From Alphaproteobacteria bacterium (GTDB taxonomy: Bacteria > Pseudomonadota > Alphaproteobacteria > TMED109), in the NCBI GenBank assembly GCA_022824395.1, contig JAJDZX010000037.1, positions 1-64,000 of the forward strand: a stretch of DNA of 64,000 bases, given 5' to 3'. The notes under the pieces are model-generated. The model saw only the letters and a list, made by a program, of their open reading frames with translations, did not search any database and had not been told where the DNA came from. The position numbers and the translations under genes were made by a program. Positions 15,919-27,243 of this stretch are shown here, in pieces. Numbering within the stretch: position 1 is the first letter of the stretch; every line of letters starts with the position of its first letter.

Positions 15919-18900
15919 TTAGCCCGAATCTTTCTGAAGCCAGAAGCGTTGCCGCTGGAACGGATAGTCGGGCAGCGAAATCCTGCGTCGTTGTTCACCC
16001 GCAAATAACCCCGCGAAGGAAACCGGCAGTCCGGCCTCGTAGGCCCCGCCAACCGCCTGCAGGAAACCGGTATCGAAGTGTCTCGTCCCGTTAGCAGACG
16101 CGGACAGGACGCTTGGCAGCAGTGTCGGCGTTCCGAGATCAGTCGTCGATACCGGCCACTCACGAGCTAACTTGGGCCCCAGCGCCGCTTCCGAGCCGAT
16201 CTCTATGATCAACCGAACCTCCAGCTCGGCCAACGTGCCAGCGCAGCGCTCGATCGGCGACCGCGCTCGAAATTGCTGATCCCAATACGCTGCATCCAGC
16301 TCCTTGCCCGGCTCAACCAGTCGGCCAGTCAAGCTGTTCACGAGACTGATGGAGGGTGCGGCAAGCATGGTCCCCTCCAGCACAGATTTGAGTTCGTCGC
16401 CAGCATCCGGAGCGGTCGCACCGTTCGAGCGCCTTCCGAGCAGCACCCCGCGTGTCGCAGCGAGCCGAAGCCCGTCCTCCAACCCGAACACGCCGGCGGC
16501 CTGCGCGGCGGCGATTTCTCCCACGCCCTGCCCGCCCACGACGCTGGGCCTGATGCCTACACTTGACCACAGGGCGGTAAGCGCGCAGGCCAGCGCATAC
16601 AACGCGGGCTCGCGCCACGCCGGTTGTTCGAGCGTTCCGTCCGACCCTGGCCGATCGAAGATCGAGTCCAGCAGCGACATCTCCCGCTCTTCGCGCAGTA
16701 CTTCCTCGCAGCGGTCCAAGACCCTTCGTGCCACGGGCTCGCTCTCGTACAGATCTTCGCTGAGATCCATCCACCGCCCGATCTCGTCCGAGTACGCGAA
16801 CGCGACTTTCGCAACGCTTGCCGGCTTCATGTCGTGGTTGGCGGCAGCGACCGTCGTCAATTGCTGTCGCAGCGAGGCAACATCACGAAACACCATGCCG
16901 GCACGGCATGCGAGATGACTCCGCCCCACGCCGGCGGTCCAGGCCATGTCGGAGAGACGCGGATCGGACGCTTCCAGATCCGGCCCTAGTGCGCGACCGG
17001 TTTCGTCAAGCCACGCCAAGTACCGCGCCGCCAGAGACTGCAGCGCTTCGCTTGACTTGGCGGAGAGAGGCAGCAAGCGCGCCCCGCGCAGGCCATCCGC
17101 TTCGCGGGTTTCCGCGAGTTCCCCAACGCCCTCCGGCAAGTCGGTACGGACACTTAGCGCGGACCCCTTGGGCGACCACGGCTCCTCTCCATCGCGACCG
17201 CTGTCCGCTCCGTGTCCCTCCAGCACGACGTGTGCGTTCACGCCCGAAATTCCGAACGCACTGACGCTTGCCCGGGGCGGACGATCCGGCGTGGCAGGCC
17301 ATCCCGTCGTCGATATCGGCACTTGCACCGGCAGTTGGTCCCACTCGACGAGAGGACTTGGCTCGTGGAAGTTCAGGTGCGGCGGGATCACCCGCCGCTG
17401 CATCGCCAGCACTGCCTTGATCAAACCTGCAATGCCTGCGGCCGATTCCAAGTGTCCGATGTTGGTCTTGACTGAACCGATCAGCAGCGGGCGACCCTCT
17501 GCGCGCCCTCTGCCGTAGATGTTGGCGGCGGCCTGCACTTCAATTGAATCGCCGAAGGCGGAACCAGCCCCGTGCGCCTCAAGATAGTCCACCTCCGATG
17601 GGTCGATGCACGCTTGCAGGAGGGCCTGCTCGATCACCTGCTCCTGCGCCAGGCCGTTCGGAACCGTCGGTCCAGCGCTCGCACCGTTCTGATTGACCGC
17701 CGAGCCGCGGATCACCCCCCAGATGCGATCACCATCAGCCTCTGCTTCCGGGAGTCTTTTGAGGACGACCATGCCGCAACCCTCGCCGCGCACGAAGCCA
17801 TCCGCAGAAGCATCGAAAGTCATGCACCGGCCGTTCCGCGACAACAATCCCAGGTCTGCCATCTCTCGGGTGACCGGTGCCGACAGCACGGCGCTTGCTC
17901 CTCCAGCCAGGGTCAGGTCCGCTTCGCGCAGACGCAGAGCGTTGACCGCTTGGTGGACTGCCACCAGCGACGAGGCGCAGTTCAGCTCGACCGGCATCGT
18001 CGGCCCGGACAGTCCGAAGTAGAAGGCGAGGCGCCCCACCGCCATGCTTGCAGCGGTGCTCAAGTAGCCGATGCCGTAGTCGCTGTTCTTCATGAGGTCC
18101 CGGTACTCGCTTGTGGCGATACCCGCATACACCCCGGTGCGACTCCCCTTCAGCTGGTCCGGATCGATTCCCGCGTCTTCGAATGCCTGCCACCCCACCT
18201 CCAGCAGGATTCGCTGCTGAGGATCCATCAAACGTGCCTCGATCGGTTTTATCCCGAAGAATCTCGCATCGAACTGGTCGATACCGTCGATGAACCCGGC
18301 TCGGCCGTACGCAGCGTACTGAGGCGGGAGATTGTCGAGAAAATCGCTCCAGGGGCGCGCTTCGCCGCGTGCGTCCGTCACCGCGTCGGCACCGGAGTCG
18401 AGCTGCTGCCAGAACTCCCGGAGGTTTGACGCTCCGGGGAACCGGCAGGCCATGCCCACGATTGCGACGGCCTCCGCCGTGTCGTCGGGATCTCGACGAG
18501 ATGCTGGCCTCGGCGCCGGTTCGGCCGGTTTTACCGGAGCGGCCGCTCCCACCGCCTCGGCGAGTTCTTCGGCCAGGTGAGCGGCAAGGGCCTCGATAGT
18601 CGGGTAGTCGAACACCGCCGTGTTGGACACCGTGTGCGCGTCTGCCAGTGCCCGGTTCAGGCGATTGCGCAGCTCCACCGCCATCAGGGAATCCATCCCC
18701 AGGTCAAAGTAGCCCACCGTGGCGGGCGGTGTGCTCGGAAGCCTCAGGACTGCCTTGACCTCTTCCTGCAGAAACGACACGAGCACTTCCTCACGCGTGC
18801 CCGCAGGTGCATCCCGCAGCCTGGACAACAGGTCCTGGGACGAGGAGGTTTGCACGTCGTCCTCCGAATCGTCGGACAGCACTTCCTCCAGGAACGGCGG

Positions 18901-21900
18901 GCGGACCTCGAGCGATTCGCCGAACGTCTCCCAATCCCGGGCCAGCACCACACCAGTCGCAACGTCCTCGCGCACCAGCCGATCGAAGGCTCGAAGACCC
19001 TGATGCGGGGTGATCCACTCGATTCCGCTGGTTGCCGAACGCTGGGTCATCCGCTCGCGCTGCTCCTCGGCCTCGCCGATGTCGGACCAGGCACCCCAGG
19101 CAATGGCCTGGCCGGGAAGACCGAGTGCGCGCCGGTGGGCGGCCAGCACATCCAGAAACGCGTTGGCCGCCGCATGATTGGACTGACCGGGGTTGCCGAG
19201 CACGCCGGCGACGCTGGAGAACAGAACAAACATGTCCAGGTCGCGTTCGGCCGTCGCGCGGTGCAGGTGCCATGCGCCCAGCAATTTCGGCCACAGCACC
19301 TTCTCGAACGTCTCCCAGCGCTGATTTCCGATCGCAGCGTCGGCCAGGACGCCCACGCTGTGGATGACGCCCCCGAGCGGCGGCAATGCCTCATCCATCC
19401 GGCCCAGCATGGCGTCGATCGCACCCGCATCTGTCACGTCCGCAAGTTCCACGCGAACGGTTGCGCCGCGCCGGCGAAGTGCCTCGATCTCCTCCTCGAC
19501 TTCAGGATCCGGCGGGCGCCGGCCGTTGAGCACGATCGAGCCGGCGCCGCGTTCGGCCAGCCAGCCTGCGACCGCACAGCCGATGCCCCCGAGTCCGCCG
19601 GTCACGAGGTAGGTCCGGTCCTCGCGGAGCCGGCCGCGCGCGAGCGGCGTGTTCGTGAAGACGATCTTGCCCATGTGCCGGCCCGCCTGCATGCACGCCA
19701 TCGCCGGGCCCGCCTCCGCCAGCGGCCATCTCGCGTGGGGAAGAGGCGTCAACGTTCCGGCTGCCAGCATCCCGAGCACCCGCTGCAAGATCGCCCCCGC
19801 CCGTACCGGGTCCTCTTCCTTCAGGGCATCGATCGCGAGGATGTCGTAGCCGACATCCGGCCGAACGGCCGTCATCTCCTCTTCGCTGAGGATGTCGACA
19901 CGGGCCATCTCGACGAAACGGCCGCCTTCCGCCAGACAGGAAAGGCTCGCGTCGATGAACCCTACGCCGGTCAGGCTGTTGAGCACCATGGTGACCCCGG
20001 CGCCGTCCGTGGCATCCAGGATTTCCTTGCCGAACGAGGTCGAGCGGCTGTCGAACACGTGCTCCACGCCGCAAGCGCGCAGGAAGTCCCGCTTCCGCTC
20101 GCTCGCCGTGGCAAACACTTCGGCGCCCGCCGCCCGGGCCAACTGGATCGCCGCAAGCCCGACACCACCGGCGCCAGCGTGAATCAGCACGCGGTCCTCG
20201 GCACGCAGTCCCGAGAGTTCGAATGACAATGCGGCCGACACGAACGCCGTCGGAATCGTCGCCAGCTCGGTAACCGAGAACCCGTCCGGTGCGGGCGCCA
20301 CCATCTCTTCCAGCGTCACCGTTTCGGACCCAAAGGCGCGGAAGGTCAACCCGACGACGCGGTCGCCGGCGGCGACCCGCGTGACCCCGGGCCCGACGGC
20401 CAGCACCCGGCCGCAGAACTCACCCCCCATGAAGTCGTCGACGAGCCCGATGGCGATGAAGACGTCCCGGAAATTGAGGCCAAACGCATCGATCGTGGCC
20501 CGGATCTCGCCCGGCTCAAGGGCGCGTTCCGGCAGCGCCTCCACGCGAATCTGGTCAAGCGCGCCACCAGCATCCGGTGCCAGCGCCCAGCCCGGCTCTT
20601 CCGGCAAGGCCATTCGATCGGTCACCGCGGCAGCGGGGACCAGCCGGGCGCACTGGCGACGGCCGAAACGGTAGGCGACGTGGGTCTCGAGATCGGGGTA
20701 CAGCAGTTCGTTCACGAGCGCGGCACCCGGTGTCGGCCCGGCCGGATCCAGGTCCAGCATCCTCGGCCGCAGCTGTGGCGACTCGCGGGCCATCACCTTG
20801 CCGAGGCCCCACAGCGTGGCGCCGGCCGGTTCTCCACCGCGTTCCATCTCCAGCACCTGGGCCCCGCGCGTGACGAACCACGACCCCCTGGACGGTTCCA
20901 CATCGGCTTCCAGCGCGCCCTGCGCCAGCGCGAGGGCGCTCGCTGTCGTCCGCTGCACGTCCTCCGCCATCTGGCGCGTGGTCGCCTGGGGCCCGCGCCC
21001 GTCCAGCCCGAGGCCATGCACGATGCCGGCCAGCGGGGCGTCTCCCGGCAGGTCCTGCAGCAAGGATGTCCACGCCGCCCGCTGTTCCGTATCCACGGAC
21101 CGCTTGACCACGCCGGCGGGGCACGGCGCCGCCTCGTCCGCGGCGGCGCTCTCCGGGCGGACCAGCACGACGGTCTGATTGTGCATGGCCAGCTCCCCGG
21201 CCAGATCGTCGACGATGCCGCCGCGGCTGCCGGCCAGCACCCACACGCCGGGCGCCTCGGTCACCGCGGCCGGTCCCTGCGCCACGATGACGCCCCGGTC
21301 GGGGTTCGCCTTGGGATCGGTCTCGTCGAATCCCAGGATCGCGATGTCCCCGAAGCCCGCATCGCTCAGCGCCTGGCGCCACACGGCGGGCCTCGCCAGG
21401 GCGTGGTGCGGACGGTAGCGGTCGGCGAACCGCCACCAGCCATCCAGTTGTCCGAAGGTCAGGTCGAGCCACCCCTGGGAGCGCAGGTTCTCCAGCGCCA
21501 TCAGCTGACCCGCCGGCGCCAGGAGCAGGCGACAGTGTGCGAGGGTCTCGTCCAGATACTTCGTGGCGTGCAGCACATTGGACGCGATCAGGAGGTCATA
21601 CCCGTGTCGGTCGAAGCCCTGGTCGACCGGGTCCTTCTCGATATCGAGCACGCGATAGTCGATGGAGGCTTCGCGCCCTCCGAAACGGGCCTCGGCTTCT
21701 GCGAAGAAGCCTGCCGATATGTCGGTGTAGACGTAGTCGAAGGCTCCTTCGGGCAGCTCGGGCAGCACGGCGGCAGTCGCCGACCCGGTGCCAGCTCCGA
21801 TCTCCAGGACGCGCAGCCGGCGTCCCGGCGGCACGGTCTTCAGCAGGGTCGCGGTCGCTTCCGCGAGCATGCGGTTCGCCGCTCGCGCCACCGGTGCCTT

Positions 21901-24900
21901 CAGGTACAGGTCTGCGGCGGTCGGCTCGCCACTGCTGAACAGGAGCGTCAGCGGGTCCGCTTGCCCGCGAAGGACGTCGGGCAGGGCGGCGGCGCTGCGG
22001 CGGAACAGCCCGATCTCGTTCGAACCGTGCGCGTACCGCTCGGCCATCCCGGCGGCAAGCGCGTCGGGATTTTCCGCCACCGCCGCCGGGAGCGGCTGCC
22101 CCGACGCGGTGACAACGCGAAAGCCGTCACCGGCCTCTTCCAGGACCCCGACGCGCGCGAGCATCTCCAGCAGACGACGGAACAGCCGCTCGTGCTCCTC
22201 GCCCACCTCCAGGTGCTGCCGCAGCACCGAGGACTCCACCGCGGCCCCGGCGACGCGATCCCAGCCCAACCCGTCGAGCGCCGCGACCGCGTTGACGTGC
22301 GCCAGGCGTTCCAGGTCGGTGAGCAGGGCCGCCCGATCGTCCGCACCGACGCCTTCGTTTTCGAGATAGGCCGTAAAGAGACCGGTGTCGGCAGCAATGT
22401 CCGCGGGCGGGGTCAGGAAGTCCGCGGGCGGCATCCCCGGCGGCAGGACGCTGTCACGCCAGACGACCCGATACAACAGGTCGTCGATCCCCTCGATCGC
22501 CGAGAGCAGGGCCGCGCGAGTGGCCCGCTTCACCGTAAAGCCGCTCAGCTCGCCAACCGGCTGACCATCTCGGTCGTAGAGATACAGGTCCGCTGCCCAG
22601 ACCTCCGGGAGACCGGCATTCTCCGGCTCCGTCGCTGCGCCCTCCGGGCCCGCCCGCATGCGCACGTGGCAGATCAGGCGTTCCGGCAGCCGATCCGGCA
22701 GCCACAGCCGCTCCCACGCGAAGGGCAGGTACGTGGATCCGTCCTCGTCGCCACCCGCGCCCCGGGCCGCCCCCATGACCTGGAAACAGCCGTCGAGCAC
22801 GAGCGGGTGCACATCGAACCGGTTGCCTTCGAGCGCTGCCGGGAGCGCCACCTCCCCGACCGCCTCGCCGGGTCCCGACCACAGCCCCTCCAGGGTGCGG
22901 AAGGACGGCCCTAGATCGATGCCGACGGCGGCCTTGGCCCCGTAATAGGCCGGCAGGTCCACCGGCGAGAGACCGGCCGTGACGCTCTCGAAATCAAGCG
23001 GCGGGGCCGCTTGCGGCGCGGACAGGGAGGTCGAGATTCGCCCTTCCGCATGCAGCGTCCATTTCTCCTCGCCGTCGCCCCGACTGAGCAGGCGAACGCG
23101 GCGCGACAGGTCGTCTTCGGAATCCCCGAGCAGGACCTGCAGGCGCCGGCCGCGCGAATCCGCGGATTCGTCGGCGCCGTCGTCCCGGAAAACCAGCGCC
23201 GTCTGGATCTGGAAATCCTCGACGACGGCCGAGACACTCCCCTCGGCGACGGACGCCGACGCGGCCATGGCCCCGTACAGCGCGCCGGGCGCCACCAGAT
23301 GACCAAACACCTGGTGGTCGCTGAGCCAACCCGGATCGGACGGCAGCACTTCCGTGTCAAACGTGACTTCGCCGCTGGCCGACTCGTGCCGCTCGCCCAG
23401 CAGCGGATGACCAGCAACGCGCCGTCGTCGCTTCGGGGCCTCGATCCAATGACGCTCCCGCTGGAACGGGTAGCCGGGCAGCGATATCCGGCGCCTCTGT
23501 TCGCCGGCGAAGAGGCCTGCAAAATCGATCGGCACGCCAGCCTCGTAGGCACCGGCGACCGCCTCCGTGAACCCGCCGCCGGAGCCCGGAGTAGGCGGCT
23601 CCTCGTCCTTCGACGGCCGCCGCAGGCTGGCCAGCACCGTGGGCGCGGCGTTGGCCGCCGTCTCCGGCCAGGCGAGGGTCGTCATGGGACCGAGCACGCC
23701 GTGCGGGCCAATCTCGACGACCATGTCCACGCCTTCGGCGGCCAGGGTCTCGACGCATGCGCGGAACGCGACCGGCTCGCGGGCCTGGCGCAACCAGTAG
23801 GCCGAATCGAGAGCGTCGGCTGCCTCGATGACCTGGCCTGTCAGGTTGCTGACGAAGGTCAGCGACGGCCGTGCGAACGTGATCTGGGAAAGAACCGCGG
23901 CCAGATCGTCCAGCGCGGGTTCCACCATGGCGCTGTGATAGGCGGGGCTCTTCCGCAGCCGGGCCACGCGGACATCCTGTGACGCGAGATGCTCGAGGTG
24001 GGCCTCGATCTCGTCCAGCGGACCGCTGATGACCTGATGCGCACCGTTGTCAGCGGCGATGCATAGCCCCATGCCCGGTGAGGACGCATTGTGTTCGTCC
24101 AGCATGGCGGCGACCCGTTCGGGCGGAGCGAATACCGCCCCCATCGCACCGTCCCCCGGCAAGGCCCCGATCAGCGCACCCCGCGCCGCCGCGAAACGCA
24201 GCCCTTCCTCGAGACCGAATACGCCCGCGGTATGCGCGGCCGCGATTTCCCCAAGGCTGTGCCCGATCACGACGTCCGGCCGAATTCCGATGCTTGACCA
24301 CAATGCCGTCAGCGCGCACTCCAGCGCATAGATCGCGGGCTGCTTCCACTGCGGATCGTCCAGGTCTCCCGTGGTGCCGGGACGGCCGAACATCACGTCC
24401 AGCAACGACCCGCCGCGCCGCTCTTCCCTGAGCAGCGCATCGCAGCGGTCGAGGACCGAGCGCACGACGGGTTCGGATTCATAGAGTGCGGCGCCCATCC
24501 CGACCCACTGGCTGGCCTGGCCGGTATAGGCGAACGCCACCTTCTCGGGCGGGCGCCGGTCCCCGCCGGTTTCGACCCCGGCAAGCGCCTGCACGCCTTC
24601 GCGCAATGACCCGGCATCGTGGAACACCACGCCGGCGCGGAAGCCGAAGTGACTTCGCCCGACGCCTGCCGTCCAGGCCAGGTCAGCGAGCGTTTCGGCG
24701 TCCTGGCCGTCGGCAGCCAGCGCATTCGTCCGCTCGTCCAGCCACGCAAGATGCTGTGTCGCCGCCGCGCTGAGCGCCGCGACGGACTTGCCGGACAGCG
24801 GCAACAGGCGGGCGGTCCGCCGGGCCAGCGATACTTCCGCCTCCTGCTCCCCCGCCATGGGAAGCGGCACGGTCACCCGCTTCGCCGCGCCTGCCGCCCA

Positions 24901-26313
24901 GGCTTCGGGACCTCCGGCAGCCGCGCCGTCCGGCCTGCCGTATCCCTCCAGGATGATGTGGGCGTTCGTGCCCGACCAGCCGAAACCGCTGACGCCTGCC
25001 CGCGGCGAGCGCGTACCGGTGCCTGGCCATTCGGTCGGCGTCGCCGTGACCTGTAGCGGAAGTCGGTCCCAGTCCATCGCCGGATTCGGCGTCCGGAAGT
25101 GGAGATGCCTGGGAATGATCCCCCGGTTCATCGCCAGGATGACCTTGATCACGCCGGCCACGCCGGCAGCGGCCTCCAGATGGCCGATGTTGGTCTTCAC
25201 CGAGCCGATCAGCAGCGGCCGGTCCGCCTCCCGTCCGTGGCCGTACGCCGTTCCCGTCGCCTGCACCTCGATCGGGTCTCCGACCTCGGTGCCCGTGCCG
25301 TGCGCCTCGACATAGTCGACCTGCATGGGCGGAATCCCGGCCCGCTGCAATGCCGCCGCAATGACCTTCTCCTGGGCGGGCCCGCTCGGCACGGTCAGCC
25401 CGGGACTCGCTCCATCCTGGTTGAGCGCGGAGCCCCGGACCACGCCCCAGATCCGGTCGCCGTCGGCCTCGGCGTCGGCAAGGCGCTTGAGCACCACGAT
25501 TCCGCAGCCCTCGCCCCGCACGTAGCCGTTCGCCTCCGCATCGAAGGTCGCACAGCGTCCGTCCGGCGAGAGCATCCCCGCCTTGGCGCGCAATTCCAGC
25601 AGGCGCCCGGACAGGATCGTATGCACCCCTCCCGCCATCGCGAGATCGGCCTCGCCGCGCTGCAGACCTGACACGGCCTGGTGAATCGCCACCAGTGACG
25701 ACGAGCAGGCCGTGTCGACCGCAAGCGCCGGCCCCTCCAGCCCGAGCGCGTAGGCGACCCGCCCAATGGCCGTGTTGAAGGACGTTCCAGTCACTGCGTA
25801 CAGGCTGGAAGCCGGCTCGGCGGTCTCGCCCATATCCATGATCAGGCCGCGGTACTCGTTGTTGCTGATCCCCGCATAGACGCCGGTGCGACTGCCCTTG
25901 AGGCGGTCGGGATCCATGCCCGCGTCTTCCAGCGCCCGCCAGCACGTTTCCAGCATCAGCCGCTGCTGCGGATCCAGCATCTGGGCCTCGACCGGCGAGA
26001 TGCGGAAAAAGGCGGCGTCAAACTGGTCAAGCTCCTCGAGATACGCACCGAAGCGGCATGCGCGGGGCTCCACATCTGCGTCGGGGAACAGTTCGCCGAT
26101 GCGGCCGACACCGGAGCCGGGAATCCCTTCCGTCACCGCGTTCACGCCGCCGTCCAACAGGCGCCAGAAGGCGGGAAGATCGTCTGCTCCCGGGAAGCGG
26201 CAGGCCATACCGACGATTGCGATCGGTTCGCAATCCCCAGAGATTCCTCGTTCCGGCGCGTGGGAGGCGCCTGACGAAGCTCGCGAAGGCTGGCGGGAAA
26301 CGTCTCGGTTCAT
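15919..26313 (-). CDS. Type I polyketide synthase: KS-AT-DH-MT-ER-KR-ACP-KS-AT(inactive)
   Basis: This 3464-residue cytosolic megasynthase has nine recognisable domains. KS1 spans 28-457 (C203 in DTACSSS, H338, H378). AT1 spans about 590-885 (S686 in GHSLGE, H793 in PAYH, closest to the malonyl-type HAFH). DH spans about 965-1265 (H1000 and P1009 in HxxxGxxxxP, D1174). The C-methyltransferase spans about 1350-1680 (LEIGAGTG 1503-1510). A degenerate linker precedes ER, about 1912-2222 (HAGAGGVG 2045-2052). KR spans about 2231-2460 (TGGLGGIG 2238-2245, D2325 of an LxD motif, B-type; the usual catalytic Tyr is H2380). ACP spans about 2500-2585 (S2542 in GMDSL). KS2 spans 2613-3035 (C2779 in NCASSL, H2914, H2954). 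AT2 spans about 3168-3390 and has GQGVG in place of GHSxG, with about 74 residues deleted. The protein ends after the post-AT linker, with no second ACP and no thioesterase. Module 1 predicts a fully reduced, methyl-branched chain. The order is that of fungal highly reducing synthases and, from memory, of the mono-modular Sup-type synthases of sponge symbionts. The phosphopantetheinyl transferase, free ACP-like protein and hydrolase lie on the facing strand. Confidence 0.95.
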   Translation of the reverse strand: MNRDVSRQPSRASSGASHAPERGISGDCEPIAIVGMACRFPGADDLPAFWRLLDGGVNAVTEGIPGSGVGRIGELFPDADVEPRACRFGAYLEELDQFDAAFFRISPVEAQMLDPQQRLMLETCWRALEDAGMDPDRLKGSRTGVYAGISNNEYRGLIMDMGETAEPASSLYAVTGTSFNTAIGRVAYALGLEGPALAVDTACSSSLVAIHQAVSGLQRGEADLAMAGGVHTILSGRLLELRAKAGMLSPDGRCATFDAEANGYVRGEGCGIVVLKRLADAEADGDRIWGVVRGSALNQDGASPGLTVPSGPAQEKVIAAALQRAGIPPMQVDYVEAHGTGTEVGDPIEVQATGTAYGHGREADRPLLIGSVKTNIGHLEAAAGVAGVIKVILAMNRGIIPRHLHFRTPNPAMDWDRLPLQVTATPTEWPGTGTRSPRAGVSGFGWSGTNAHIILEGYGRPDGAAAGGPEAWAAGAAKRVTVPLPMAGEQEAEVSLARRTARLLPLSGKSVAALSAAATQHLAWLDERTNALAADGQDAETLADLAWTAGVGRSHFGFRAGVVFHDAGSLREGVQALAGVETGGDRRPPEKVAFAYTGQASQWVGMGAALYESEPVVRSVLDRCDALLREERRGGSLLDVMFGRPGTTGDLDDPQWKQPAIYALECALTALWSSIGIRPDVVIGHSLGEIAAAHTAGVFGLEEGLRFAAARGALIGALPGDGAMGAVFAPPERVAAMLDEHNASSPGMGLCIAADNGAHQVISGPLDEIEAHLEHLASQDVRVARLRKSPAYHSAMVEPALDDLAAVLSQITFARPSLTFVSNLTGQVIEAADALDSAYWLRQAREPVAFRACVETLAAEGVDMVVEIGPHGVLGPMTTLAWPETAANAAPTVLASLRRPSKDEEPPTPGSGGGFTEAVAGAYEAGVPIDFAGLFAGEQRRRISLPGYPFQRERHWIEAPKRRRRVAGHPLLGERHESASGEVTFDTEVLPSDPGWLSDHQVFGHLVAPGALYGAMAASASVAEGSVSAVVEDFQIQTALVFRDDGADESADSRGRRLQVLLGDSEDDLSRRVRLLSRGDGEEKWTLHAEGRISTSLSAPQAAPPLDFESVTAGLSPVDLPAYYGAKAAVGIDLGPSFRTLEGLWSGPGEAVGEVALPAALEGNRFDVHPLVLDGCFQVMGAARGAGGDEDGSTYLPFAWERLWLPDRLPERLICHVRMRAGPEGAATEPENAGLPEVWAADLYLYDRDGQPVGELSGFTVKRATRAALLSAIEGIDDLLYRVVWRDSVLPPGMPPADFLTPPADIAADTGLFTAYLENEGVGADDRAALLTDLERLAHVNAVAALDGLGWDRVAGAAVESSVLRQHLEVGEEHERLFRRLLEMLARVGVLEEAGDGFRVVTASGQPLPAAVAENPDALAAGMAERYAHGSNEIGLFRRSAAALPDVLRGQADPLTLLFSSGEPTAADLYLKAPVARAANRMLAEATATLLKTVPPGRRLRVLEIGAGTGSATAAVLPELPEGAFDYVYTDISAGFFAEAEARFGGREASIDYRVLDIEKDPVDQGFDRHGYDLLIASNVLHATKYLDETLAHCRLLLAPAGQLMALENLRSQGWLDLTFGQLDGWWRFADRYRPHHALARPAVWRQALSDAGFGDIAILGFDETDPKANPDRGVIVAQGPAAVTEAPGVWVLAGSRGGIVDDLAGELAMHNQTVVLVRPESAAADEAAPCPAGVVKRSVDTEQRAAWTSLLQDLPGDAPLAGIVHGLGLDGRGPQATTRQMAEDVQRTTASALALAQGALEADVEPSRGSWFVTRGAQVLEMERGGEPAGATLWGLGKVMARESPQLRPRMLDLDPAGPTPGAALVNELLYPDLETHVAYRFGRRQCARLVPAAAVTDRMALPEEPGWALAPDAGGALDQIRVEALPERALEPGEIRATIDAFGLNFRDVFIAIGLVDDFMGGEFCGRVLAVGPGVTRVAAGDRVVGLTFRAFGSETVTLEEMVAPAPDGFSVTELATIPTAFVSAALSFELSGLRAEDRVLIHAGAGGVGLAAIQLARAAGAEVFATASERKRDFLRACGVEHVFDSRSTSFGKEILDATDGAGVTMVLNSLTGVGFIDASLSCLAEGGRFVEMARVDILSEEEMTAVRPDVGYDILAIDALKEEDPVRAGAILQRVLGMLAAGTLTPLPHARWPLAEAGPAMACMQAGRHMGKIVFTNTPLARGRLREDRTYLVTGGLGGIGCAVAGWLAERGAGSIVLNGRRPPDPEVEEEIEALRRRGATVRVELADVTDAGAIDAMLGRMDEALPPLGGVIHSVGVLADAAIGNQRWETFEKVLWPKLLGAWHLHRATAERDLDMFVLFSSVAGVLGNPGQSNHAAANAFLDVLAAHRRALGLPGQAIAWGAWSDIGEAEEQRERMTQRSATSGIEWITPHQGLRAFDRLVREDVATGVVLARDWETFGESLEVRPPFLEEVLSDDSEDDVQTSSSQDLLSRLRDAPAGTREEVLVSFLQEEVKAVLRLPSTPPATVGYFDLGMDSLMAVELRNRLNRALADAHTVSNTAVFDYPTIEALAAHLAEELAEAVGAAAPVKPAEPAPRPASRRDPDDTAEAVAIVGMACRFPGASNLREFWQQLDSGADAVTDARGEARPWSDFLDNLPPQYAAYGRAGFIDGIDQFDARFFGIKPIEARLMDPQQRILLEVGWQAFEDAGIDPDQLKGSRTGVYAGIATSEYRDLMKNSDYGIGYLSTAASMAVGRLAFYFGLSGPTMPVELNCASSLVAVHQAVNALRLREADLTLAGGASAVLSAPVTREMADLGLLSRNGRCMTFDASADGFVRGEGCGMVVLKRLPEAEADGDRIWGVIRGSAVNQNGASAGPTVPNGLAQEQVIEQALLQACIDPSEVDYLEAHGAGSAFGDSIEVQAAANIYGRGRAEGRPLLIGSVKTNIGHLESAAGIAGLIKAVLAMQRRVIPPHLNFHEPSPLVEWDQLPVQVPISTTGWPATPDRPPRASVSAFGISGVNAHVVLEGHGADSGRDGEEPWSPKGSALSVRTDLPEGVGELAETREADGLRGARLLPLSAKSSEALQSLAARYLAWLDETGRALGPDLEASDPRLSDMAWTAGVGRSHLACRAGMVFRDVASLRQQLTTVAAANHDMKPASVAKVAFAYSDEIGRWMDLSEDLYESEPVARRVLDRCEEVLREEREMSLLDSIFDRPGSDGTLEQPAWREPALYALACALTALWSSVGIRPSVVGGQGVGEIAAAQAAGVFGLEDGLRLAATRGVLLGRRSNGATAPDAGDELKSVLEGTMLAAPSISLVNSLTGRLVEPGKELDAAYWDQQFRARSPIERCAGTLAELEVRLIIEIGSEAALGPKLAREWPVSTTDLGTPTLLPSVLSASANGTRHFDTGFLQAVGGAYEAGLPVSFAGLFAGEQRRRISLPDYPFQRQRFWLQKDSG

Positions 26314-26745
26314 AGCCTCCGGGTCCTTGTCCGCCGCTGGGCCGCGCGCACCCTATCAACGGGTATTGACGGCGTCTGCTGCGCGCGAGGTCACTGCTGA
26401 AGACTATAGTCCCCGGCAGGGGCCAGCGTCAGCCCGCGGCACAGTGGCCGGGGTCGGCGGGCGCAAGGTATCGACAACTTGACACCCCGCGCGATGCCCC
26501 TACGGCGCGCGTGTGCAACACCTTTCCATGCGACCTCACGCGCCCAGGTAGTTGTGAAGGTCGGGCCCGCCGAGCGGCCGACGGCAACGCGATCCGCTTC
26601 ACGGGTTCCTGATATCAAGCCGTCCAGTTTCTGGCGATGGCCCCCCGGCGCCGCGCGAGCCGGCCTCCTGCCTGGTCGTGCGTGCAATGCCGAGCAGCAC
26701 CGCTGGCACGGGAGTGCGCCGCCACCGAGGCGGCGCAGCATTGGC
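26314..26745. other. Intergenic region upstream of the polyketide synthase
   Basis: No gene is seen. It contains the 10-base palindrome GACTATAGTC (26402-26411), whose centre doubles as a candidate -10 box for the synthase. Confidence 0.45.
26403..26432 (-). promoter_or_regulatory. Candidate promoter of the polyketide synthase
   Basis: On the minus strand CTGACG (26427-26432) and TATAGT (26403-26408) are 18 bases apart. The -10 is the same hexamer as at the porin promoter and sits in a perfect palindrome. The leader to the ATG at 26313 would be about 80 bases. Confidence 0.35.
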
Positions 26746-27243
26746 CTACTTCCGGATCAAAATCGGCGTACCAACCGGCACCAGCGCCACCAGTTCCCGA
26801 ATTTCCCGGTTGGTGACCGCGATGCAGCCGTTGGTCCAATCCTCCTGCCCGTGGCCCACTTCCTCGGCAGAGCTCCCGTTGGGAAGACCGTGGATCATGA
26901 TCTGCCCCCCGGGGTCGTAGCCCGAATCCGATGCGCGGCGGCGGTCCCAGGCGTTCGGATAGCTGATGTGCAGCGCGCGATGGAAGGCACTCTCGGCCAC
27001 GTACCCGTCAATCCGGTAGAAGCCTTCCGGGGTCTGCCCGTCACCCTCGCGGGATTTGTGGCCCTCCGGATTGAAGCCGAGCGCGATCCGATAGGTCCGA
27101 ACGGTCTTTCCCCCCCGCATCAGGCGGAGCGAGCGCCGGCTCTTGTCCACGACCACGAGGTCCACGGACCCCGCCGCAGCCGTGGCCGCGCCAAAGACGA
27201 CGGGGGCTGCCAGCAATGTGCAAAGAAACGACCTTCGGATCAT
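26746..27243 (-). CDS. L,D-transpeptidase (YkuD domain)
   Basis: This 165-residue exported enzyme cross-links peptidoglycan, or attaches proteins to it, through a cysteine. The N-terminus MIRRSFLC...GAATAAAG is a signal peptide with a Tat-like RRxFL motif, cut near residue 25. The YkuD signature is complete: H118-G119 in IMIHG and C140 in TNGCIAV, with the acceptor pocket between. There is no LysM or other binding domain, so this is the minimal form. Its ATG overlaps the stop of the HemY-like gene by 4 bases, making it the last gene of the mic60-hemY operon. Confidence 0.9.
   Translation of the reverse strand: MIRRSFLCTLLAAPVVFGAATAAAGSVDLVVVDKSRRSLRLMRGGKTVRTYRIALGFNPEGHKSREGDGQTPEGFYRIDGYVAESAFHRALHISYPNAWDRRRASDSGYDPGGQIMIHGLPNGSSAEEVGHGQEDWTNGCIAVTNREIRELVALVPVGTPILIRK

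Noticed and set aside
18577-22914. Long plus-strand frames (549 and 744 residues) opposite the polyketide synthase
   Set aside because: No domains, His/Arg/Gly-rich composition typical of antisense of a high-GC gene, and the minus-strand synthase is unambiguous.
26466-26477. 12-base match GGTATCGACAAC shared with the porin promoter (9630-9641)
   Set aside because: Repeats of this length are expected by chance in 64 kb, and no matching -10 box accompanies the second copy.
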